Source of the DNA: Fusarium oxysporum f. sp. lycopersici 4287
Lineage: Eukaryota; Ascomycota; Sordariomycetes; Hypocreales; Nectriaceae
Length of the DNA stretch: 64,000 nt
Direction: 5' to 3'
Assembly: GCF_000149955.1 (NCBI RefSeq)
Contig: NC_030986.1
Span: 6,198,568 to 6,262,567, forward strand
The translations under genes were made by a program, and so were the position numbers. The notes beneath the pieces are model-generated. The model was not told the origin of the DNA. It saw only the letters and a list, made by a program, of their open reading frames with translations, and ran no database searches. The stretch's first letter is position 1. Every line of letters begins with the position of its first letter. Positions 56,155 to 64,000 of this stretch are shown in pieces.

Positions 56155-56379
56155 GGTAATATGAGAGTGTTCTGAGTCCTCTGAGTCGCTGGAACCTATC
56201 GTGACGATGGTGTCCGCCGTAGATGATGGGTTTTGGTGATGGGAGGTAACGAGGTAAGTGCACGAGAGAATGACGTACCATCGTTGTAGCTCTTATGTGG
56301 AGAGAAAAGGTGGGTACAAAAGCGGGGCAATTGTATCTGGCGTCAGTTAGCACTCCATAGGATAGCTCTCGCCTCAACG

Positions 56380-57816
56380 GGAGGGCAGCAGCGGAGCCCG
56401 AGTTTCGCTTTCACTTCCGGCATTCGGTACAAACAGTCGACTTCTAAGATATCGCGAAGCCCTCTTTAGAGAAGATTCTATTCGTCTCCCAGACAGTTGT
56501 CGTGTGCATAAGAGGAAAGGTGTGATCCTCGCCAGGGGGTTCCCCCTACCCAAGCCAGGTCGGTTTTATACTTTTCTTCCGATCTCCGCCCAAAGATAGT
56601 GCGGGCGTTTTTGCTGTCACACATTCTCTCGTGGCTGCGTCATCATTTCCGGTGTAACCGGTTTAGCTCCTTGAGTCACGGCACCAGCGAGTAAGTGCCT
56701 CGCAGAAGCCAAGGAACTTCCAAGTTTCAGATCACACGTGTTCGCTTTAGTATTCACTACTAAGACAATACGAGAATTCTATGAGCTGTGGAAAAGAAAG
56801 CGGCTCCAGATTGATAATTGGCTGGCTGGAGAGCGAGAACCACTGATCTGACAATGCCATGCTGGGAAGGTAGAACCCGAGAAATCCCTGTATTAGGTCA
56901 CATGAAATCTGATTAATGCCGGCGAAGCCTATTCCTTGTAGGGACCTGCTGTGTAACTCTAAATACCAATCGGAAGCCAGTAGAGCAGAACATTGGCTTT
57001 CGCCCAGCGACGATCCCGAGTCAGCTGGAAAATCGAGCTAGCGTAGGGGTCCGGCAGACACCAATGCTCATCGATTGGACCACCCTCAGGTAATTATAGA
57101 GGGATCTGCATTCAAGCTTTTCAAGCAGACAGATCAATCAAATTGTGTGTGGAAACATATCCGATTTGCCGGGCTTGTTAAATATTGCATCTAATTTGTC
57201 AGGGCAGGCCCACAATAGGGGCCGAGCGTCGACGACGCAGAATTGTACCGTTAACATTCGCCCTGCCCGCCTTGCGACATGAAACCATTCAATGCATGCA
57301 TGACTAGCGCCTTTTTCTCCCTCTCCGCATTTTGTTCGAATTTTCAACCCTGGCTTGATAGTGCACAGAGCTATTTGCTAAACATATTCCTTGAATGTGC
57401 TTTTTAGAGTTCTGATAATGGGGTAATCTACTTGTCTTCTCGCGGTCGGAAGCCTGTTCCATAACCTTCACACTTGCATTAATGCACTGGCGCCGATGCT
57501 ACAGCAGAACGCCACATCCGCAGGGTTTTCACGCCACCAACTTACTACCCTTATTTTGATCGACCTGATCACGGCATTTGCCGTAGTTTCTGTTTTTGAT
57601 GATTTTATATCTAACGACTCAAGCTTCTGAAGCGATGCCATGGCGGGCATAACAGGTTCCATACGCGACGTGAAAGGACTACGTAAGGCCCCTTAGCTCT
57701 GGCTTTTCTCATCAGAAAATCTAGACCTTTGTTTGCAATAGCTTTCCCTTTTGCCGAGCCCATTCTGGATCCTGTAACAGCAACGTGCAGAGACGCTTGA
57801 ACGAGACCCTGTCACG
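56380..57816. other. Intergenic region before the Pth11-like gene
   Basis: No supported gene; short frames only. It includes the promoter of the gene at 57817. Confidence 0.45.
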
Positions 57817-59223
57817 ATGGCAGATCCAGAAGCTTGGACTCTCCTTGCATTGGGCCTCTGGTTTATCGGCATGCGAATGTGGGTGCGATGGACGCAGGTT
57901 GGATTCTCAGGCTGGCAACTCGATGATTATCTCATGCCAGTGACCGGTGTACGTAACTACCTTGGATCCATCGGGCGAATGCAGGTCCCTTTTATGATCT
58001 CAGAGGGTTAGCTAACAGAAGATTTCCTCGACACAGGTGGTTTTCACGCTTGAAACAGCGGCCGCTTATCTCGTCGGTGCGAGGTTTGGAGGCCTCACAA
58101 ACAGCTATATGACCGATGAACAACGCGCTGCGCTGAGCCCGGACTCGAAGGAATATAGCGACCGTGTTTGGGGATCCAAGATCCAGGTTATCGGATGGTC
58201 TTTCTATGTCTTCATTCTATGGTCTCTGAAAGTCTGCCTCGCGGTTTTCTATTCGCGACTAACGTTTGTGGATACCGCCCCGCGCTGATTGTTCTGGAAG
58301 CTGACAAGGCACTACACAGCTCCGGTTTGGCCCACTTGACAATGCGCGTGCGAATTGCATATGTACTGCTGGGAGTGACATACGTAGCAGTGGCGCTCTC
58401 GATCCTGCTCGGATGTCAACCCATGGAACGGTACTGGCAAATATATCCAGATCCTGGGAGTAAGCTACCCTCAACTTGTTGAGGTCTGAACGGTATTGAC
58501 CTCGGTAGATCTTTGTCAACCGACCATATCAAGGCTTTACGTTTTGGTGGTGGTGATACCCAACGTTATCACCGACCTGTATTTGCTATCCATCCCTCTA
58601 CCGGTACGTCAAATCACATCCCCTGCCCTCTATAGATAGGCATGTCTAGCTTACATCTGCGACAGCTTCTCTGGACCGTGAACATCAGTCTATATAGAAA
58701 GCTCACTTTGATGGTGCTATTCAGTGGAGCTATCTTTGTGATCATGGCTGCCATAATCCGTGCTGTCGTCATCCTTTCTGTAAGGCACCGATCCATTGCA
58801 GGGGACTACCATGAGATGAGATGGACCTAACATGACGTCATCTTCTAGGCTGGTCCTGAAGGCGCAATCTCTGGTAGCCAGTGGGCATGCCGGGAAACGT
58901 TCGTCTCTGTGATTGTTACCAACCTACCCGTCGTACAGCCTCTCGTTCGAAAATGTGCCGATAGAGTAGGACTCAGCGCCCTATTCAGCAGGTCGACTCG
59001 CGCAGCGCACAGTTATTCTCTCAGAAGCAGGGAAGTTCGCGGCGACTGCGAACTAAGACGCAAAACGCACACGAATCTACACTCAGTCCCTCAAGGTGCT
59101 GCATGGGACAGCGATGAGCATATTCTTGGAATGATGGACCAGGTGGCACAAGAACTATCTACTCAGACAGACGTGGTTGCCCAGAGAGAGCCCGGTGCAT
59201 CCGGCGAGGAAAGTAGCGACTAG
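57817..59223 (+). CDS. Pth11-like fungal rhodopsin-fold membrane protein
   Basis: Six exons: 57817-57948, 58037-58263, 58320-58459, 58509-58603, 58666-58779 and 58849-59223. All introns have GT..AG sites (49-88 bp) and the spliced frame is exact, giving 360 residues. Landmarks of the family: 'GWQLDDYLMPVTGVVFTLETAAAYLVGARFGGLTNSY', 'GWSFYVFILWSLKVCLAVFYSRLT', 'RIAYVLLGVTYVAVALSILLGCQPMERYWQIYPDPG', 'CQPTISRLYVLVVVIPNVITDLYLLSIPLP', 'KLTLMVLFSGAIFVIMAAIIRAVVIL' and 'GSQWACRETFVSVIVTNLP'. The tail contains 'AWDSDEHILGM'. No CFEM domain is present. Members are orphan receptor-like proteins; Pth11 in rice blast senses plant surfaces. The substrate or ligand is unknown here. It is intact, unlike the related gene at 28-29.6 kb. 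Confidence 0.9.
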
Positions 59224-60700
59224 GGATTGTTACATTGTCTCACTAAGGCCGCTCTGACACATGGGCTGTATGACCAAGAAGGATCAAAACTTAGATGAAA
59301 CAGATCGTGAGGAAAACTTCGTAATAGCTGACGAATACAATCTGATCCAAGGAGGTATAAAACAGACTAACTTCAGTCACACATCCAATTAGAAATCAAG
59401 AGCTTCAACGCACAGTCAAAATCCCTCGTTAAATATGACAAAGAGGGAAATTTGGAGACAGTTGGCCAAGCGCTAAATGGCGCAGGCGAAATGGGGCATC
59501 GCTGATAAACATCTGGGGCGCTTCGGCTGCCAGCCAAACCCCACTTACCGGGCATGGCTGCTGGGGAACAGCGGCTAAAACCGAGTAGGAATAGAGGAAC
59601 CTGAACCTGACCAACGGTCCTTGACATAACGGATTTTGTGCCTCAAGGCGGGTCCGTAGAAACCTTAATTCCCAACGTTGTGCCAACTACTAGAAGGGGC
59701 TTTAACTACAAGCAATAACGTAACGCCCTCTTCTTCCCTTCTTTCATTTGCACCGGTTTTGTGTTATTTATAAATTGTCCTGTCCTTCCACTTCATTTCT
59801 ATTCTTCGCTCCTCCACCGTTCCAGGTACAGTGTACTTTGTAAGCTAGGCTGGCTTGCTTGTGCCTAACCGGACTAATTCGGAAATGCATTGAAGTTGTT
59901 AGTATGTCTTCCTGACTTGGCTGGGTTGAGTACATCACGAATGGTTCGTGAGCGAAGCGAACAGCGAGTTGGACCATCCGCCCATACTGAACTAGGGCAG
60001 AACCTTCCCTGCTTGGTCGGGAGCCGGGAGACTGACCTGCTGCTGGCTAGGCAGGAAACCCCAGTTCAGCATGAAGCTTGCCTCACTAGGACCAACAGGC
60101 GCACAATACCTTGCAACGGAGAGCTAGCTTCTACTGGAAAGGTGAGCTCATCAATCAGTGGCTCTGGCGCAGGGCTGCTTACCTACAAAATAGGATGGTA
60201 GGCTTTCGTTCTGTTATTGGTGAGCTTGGGTACTGACAATGTCTCGAGGGCATTTGGAAGAGTTCATTGCGACGGAGCAGCCCTCTTCAACGCCCAGGGT
60301 GAGAATCATGACGGCAATCATTTGAGAGGGTTTCGCTGAACTCTTCCCTGTCTATCGGCTACAGCTCGCAACTGGGTAGAAGTATTCTTCTGCTTCCAGC
60401 CTATTGTCAACCAAACAGGGGGTAGGGCTTACTATCCTAAGTGATGAGTTGGACTCCCCCTCGTCGTCCTCACTCTCACTCTGCATGAGTACATCGAGGC
60501 CAGTTACAAAACGCCACTAGTTCATCAAGGTAGGAGTGCACTACATCCAATATTGCACGTACTATGTAGTACAATGGGATCCACAACAATCCTAATAGGG
60601 GAATTTGTGGGTCATATTGTACAAATACGAGGGGCTGTACAAAAACTCCGTTGGCTGAGCAGCTCAACACACTCTGCCATTCTCTCCCGATTGAAGGTAT
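59224..60700. other. Intergenic, no supported gene
   Basis: Open frames at 59373-59977 and 59890-60201 lack domains; the end of this interval leads into a hAT element. Confidence 0.4.
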
Positions 60701-60710
60701 CGCCAAAAAG

Positions 60711-62430
60711 ATGTCGCCCACCCAAGCTAACGCTGCCTTCGTTTGGCGATAGTTTATCGACCTCGGCCGCTCTAACTCCAAGAAAAGCAAGCGATACAGA
60801 TGCCGTCACTGCCAAAAGGATTTTGCAGCGACCTCTGTTGGGAGGCCGAAAGAGCATCTCGCTGCGAGTGAGAAATGGCAAGCCAAGCAGCGACAAGAGC
60901 GTCAAGCTCAAGATGACGCTGGCTATCTTCCCTCATATTCAGAAGCCATACAAAAGAAGATAACCGAGGTCGGAATTCAGCATATCTCGCAGGACGAGAG
61001 TCACAGTTGCGCCTATGATGCCGCCGCTGCTGTAATCGCCGGTGGTCGGCCCTTCAGCCTCTTCGAGAGCCGCTGTTGGTGTTATTTCTTCACTCGCATT
61101 AAGCCTGGCTGGAAGCCTCCTAGCCGCGCCGCCATTACGAGAATTCTTCCCGACTTCTATCAGGAACTCTATGACGAGGTTTTCAAACGCATTACCAGCT
61201 CAGAATGGTTCAACATCATATTTGACGCTTCCGATAATGTCTCGGGTCACAGAATCGTTAATATCTCGGTACAGCTACCAGACGGCCCAGCCTTCTACTG
61301 GAAAACGTTTGACACGGGAGATGAACAGCACACAGCGGAGAATTGGGTGAGGCTGATATGGGGAGAAATGCAGCAACTGTGCGGCGGTGATCTCTCCAGA
61401 ATCAATTCTATCTGTACAGATACCGAAAACACGATGCGCTCTGTACACGGCTTGCTAGGGAGATTCCCAGAGCTCTCACGTATCAACTTTTCTCTATGTT
61501 GGAAAAATCCTGGAATCCCCCTTCCCTTCAGGATTCAGACTGTTAGTCTGAAAGTCCTAGATTTAAAGTTCAAAGTCTTAGATGAAATCATCTAGAGATA
61601 AACTCGAGAAGAACTCTCATCTCAATAATAGAACAATCAAGTTCCATAAATATATTTTCACCCAGCACTACTACGCAATATAAACAACACTCTATGCGAT
61701 TCTCACGGCCTTCAGCTTCTAATTAAAGATATCCTTCTTCTTCCATTCTTTGAGGATCTCTGTAATAACGTCAGCACCTTCTCAAGTTCTTCTCACGGTC
61801 TAAATTACAGTTGCAAAGATTAAGAATGTGCCAACGCACAAGGTGGAACGGAGTAACTCGCGCGCTGATCAGAAGGTACCGGTAAATCGTTAGCTGTGAC
61901 TGAGAAATCGATATACTAACTCGCTCGTTCCGAATAGTATAATTACACGCTGGGGTTCTCAGTACAATTCTTTCTTCTCCCTCCTCCGTTCTCGAGACCC
62001 TGCCAGAGACTGGTCTATTCGAAAAGAGGTACGGGATGAGCTGCGATCTCAAGATTGCCCCGTTCTCCTGCCCGAAGCGGTTCGAATCATCAAAGACAAC
62101 AGCTTCTGGCTAAAACTGGAGGCTGCGATCGCTGTGCTAAAACCCGTGTACGAATTTCAACACGCTTCCGAGGCTGATGGGGCGGGAATCGCACACGTTG
62201 TAAATCGCTGGCTGCAAATCAAAAGCAAATGGTCTGAGATGGGAGAGGCTGATCAGTTTCCTGATATTCCGTGGGACGACATTGACGCTATATTCAAAGC
62301 CCGGCTCGATAAGCAAACGTACGATATACATTGGATCGCCGATGCCCTCCGGCCTGATACAACAGGTCCAAATTCGAAACTGCCGCCTAGCGTCTTTGCG
62401 CGCGTACAAGAGTATTTGTCCCCCAGATAG
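60711..62430 (+). pseudogene. hAT-type transposase with DUF659-like core, split by a solo LTR
   Basis: The frame starts at ATG 60711 ('MSPTQANAAFVWR') and meets TAG at 60750-60752 (CAG would fit). It continues in frame as a BED-like finger ('RCRHCQKDFAATSVGRPKEHL') and a core ('PPSRAAITRILPDFYQELYDEVF', 'WFNIIFDASDNVSGHRIVNISV', 'WVRLIWGEMQQL', 'INSICTDTENTMRSV'). A 193-bp solo LTR interrupts it at 61497. On the far side the same frame resumes as 'CDSHGLQLLIKDILLLPFFEDL'. A frame change lies near 61800, then a 63-bp intron (61875-61937) leads to 'IITRWGSQYNSFFSLLRS' and 'WLKLEAAIAVLKPVYEFQHA'. It ends at 62428-62430, where it abuts a different hAT gene and lacks its own C-terminal dimerisation domain. 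Confidence 0.82.
61492..61694 (+). mobile_element. Solo LTR (193 bp) with 5-bp TSD
   Basis: The insert 61497-61689 starts 'tgttggaaaaatcctgg' and ends 'aaacaaca', the TG..CA ends of an LTR, and is flanked by ctcta on both sides (61492-61496, 61690-61694). Removing it plus one TSD copy restores the reading frame of the hAT gene exactly. The TGTTGGAA start and short length suggest a copia-type LTR left by recombination between the two LTRs; strand is arbitrary. Confidence 0.92.
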
Positions 62431-64000
62431 TCCATGGTCAAATGGAAAGCGTGGCAATGCCATTTACCACGCGAAAAGGAAACATACCTCTATTCTTCAG
62501 ACGGAGGCCAGTACCGTAGACGAGCACGACTCAGATATTATTACCCGGCCATCAAAACAGCCGCGGATGGACAGTATTTTTCCGAGTCGGCCATCAGATA
62601 CCACTTTGCGCCGCGTCTTTAACCGACAGCAATATATAGAATCGATTGTCGGTCTTCTTACACGCCGTCGTTTACCATTCTCCGCGGTGAAGTGGGATGA
62701 GATGCAGGATATCATATTGGCATGCAATCCAGCTATTGAGGATCTTCTCCTCACGTCCCGCGACGCAGCTATGCGTCATATTACCACTACCTTCGACTTA
62801 TACCGATCTCAATTGAAAGCAAAGCTTCAGGCGTCCGTATGAAGATCCATCTCTCGACCGATCTCTGGACATCGCCTCATCGGCATGGCATTTTAGCAGT
62901 ATGCGTTAGATGGGTTGATAATAGCTATCGACTTCAAAAGGCCCTGCTGGCTATGCCTGAATGCCGATACAGCCACAGTGGCGAACGCCAAGCAACTCTA
63001 ATGGCGGAAGCAATCGAAGAATACGGTATTGCGAAGCAAATCGGCTATCATACCGGCGATAATGCTACTTCAAACGATACCTGTTTAAAGCATCTCTCTC
63101 AAATGCTACAGGATAAATACGGTGTATGTGATTTAGAACGTTGATTGATAGGTAGTTGGTTAACTGAGTCTAGATATCTTTCCATCCCAACCAGCGCCGA
63201 ATCCGATGCATCGCTCATATCATAAATCTCTCCCTTCAGGCCTTTCTCCTTACGTCCTCGAAAGAAGCTTTACGCGCAGTACTTGCCGCTGCCAGCGACG
63301 TAACCGGCGTCGAGATGTACGAACAGCCCTACTTTACACTCTATGATGTATCCACCAATGAGCCAACATCGCGGTCGGAAGCTTCGGGACAGCAAGAACA
63401 GTCTTTCAGTAAGGTATGGAAGGGAAAGGCTAAAAGGGCCGCTCGGAAGCTCCCCGGTTTCAAGGATGACAAATTCAGAGGCTGGCAAACCATCCCGGCG
63501 ATGCATAAACTACATAACATTGCAATCTGGCTTCGAAATTCATCTATCTACAGTGATCTATGGGAGGATCGAGTAAGCTTGCGGCTTGGGATCGATAACG
63601 ACACCCGATGGAACTCTTTGTAAAAGCTGATCGATAATCTTATCCGAAGACAATCACAGATCAAGCAATTCTTGCTTGATTACGATAAGGAGATCAACGA
63701 TAATATTCTCCACTCCTCAGATTGGGATTACCTTGAAAAAACACATAGATTTCTCCACCCATTCACGTCGGCAACTTTATGGGCTAAGGGTCAGAATTCT
63801 GCATCGTCACAAATATTGACAATTATGGATGGTTTATTACGCCACTATGAAAAGAACAAGGCATGCTGTCACTTGATAGGCTCTAAACCCTAACTTGGCT
63901 AATCATCCAATCTAGGAATATTACTCGAAGCCAGAGGCGTTTGATCGCCGTATCCTTCATTCAATTGAGATGGGCTGGTTCATTCTCGACAAGTATTATA
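62424..64000 (+). pseudogene. Second hAT transposase, N-terminally truncated, runs off the window
   Basis: Same family as 48.3-49.3 kb. The beginning keeps only the second half of the BED finger ('NGKRGNAIYHAKRKH'), then 'RRVFNRQQYIESIVGLLTRRRLPFSAVKWDEM'. A frame change at about 62840 leads to 'MKIHLSTDLWTSPHRHGILAVCVRW' and 'GYHTGDNATSNDTC'. A 50-bp intron (about 63123-63172) joins 'DKYG' to 'ISFHPNQRRIRCIAHIINLSLQAFL'. Further on: 'LPGFKDDKFRGWQTIPAMHKLHNIAIWLRNS' and 'DNDTRWNSL', then an in-frame TAA at 63621-63623, then 'DWDYLEKTHRFLHPFTSAT' and, at the window end, 'AFDRRILHSIEMGWFILDKYY'. The C-terminal domain should lie beyond 64000. Confidence 0.82.

Noticed and set aside
62083..62096. 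tRNA B-box-like 'ggttcgaatca'
   Set aside because: It lies within a transposase coding frame with no cloverleaf around it.
1..64000. CRISPR arrays, bacterial operons or rRNA genes
   Set aside because: No regularly spaced repeats or rRNA-like sequence; gene structure is eukaryotic throughout.

Overview
This window looks like an accessory, transposon-rich stretch of a filamentous ascomycete (Pezizomycotina) chromosome. The evidence is short GT..AG introns (about 49-88 bp) with CTRAY-like branch sites, a frequency (frq) clock-gene homologue, Pth11-type membrane proteins, a cAMP-receptor-like GPCR, an FlbD-type Myb factor, an Up-regulated-During-Septation (UPS) protein, and fungal transposon families (Fot1/pogo, hAT, piggyBac, Crypton, Tad-like LINE). 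From general knowledge, Eurotiales lack frq, so a Sordariomycete, Leotiomycete or Dothideomycete is more likely; I cannot name the species.

Layout. 0-2.3 kb: a SINE-like element, the 3' part of a Crypton recombinase, an A-tailed fragment and a lone pogo end. 2.7-4.2 kb: a broken fungal transcription-factor gene. 4.6-7.2 kb: frq on the minus strand, carrying one apparent frameshift. 7.4-11.2 kb: a nearly intact hAT transposon with an 8-bp target-site duplication (TSD), sitting about 160 bp upstream of the frq start codon and itself carrying a SINE-like insertion. 12.5-14.7 kb: a PAS-containing hybrid histidine kinase divergent from frq. 15.3-17.2 kb: a pogo relic and a mitochondrial glycerol-3-phosphate dehydrogenase fragment. 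17.3-20.2 kb: an MHYT-domain membrane protein. 23.6-25.6 kb: a UPS-domain protein. 26.5-31.1 kb: AT-rich relics, a broken Pth11-like gene and a 189-bp pogo MITE. 32.8-33.5 kb: FlbD-like Myb. 36.4-38.3 kb: a complete Fot1/pogo element. 38.7-44.2 kb: a Tad-like LINE. 44.2-46.1 kb: hAT and ABC-transporter debris. 46.7-48.2 kb: a GPCR. 48.3-51.7 kb: hAT and pogo relics. 51.8-53.3 kb: a seven-helix membrane protein. 54.3-56.2 kb: a piggyBac relic. 57.8-59.2 kb: an intact Pth11-like protein. 60.7-64.0 kb: two different hAT transposases abutted, the first split by a solo LTR.

How it fits together. The host genes are mostly sensing and signalling genes (clock protein, PAS histidine kinase, MHYT sensor, GPCR, Pth11-like proteins) plus developmental regulators (FlbD-like, UPS). 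They sit in islands between transposons. Many broken coding regions share one signature: an in-frame TAA or TAG that a single C-to-T change in CAA or CAG would explain, as repeat-induced point mutation (RIP) would leave. The best-supported notable event is the hAT insertion in the frq / histidine-kinase divergent promoter, with a SINE-like element nested inside it.
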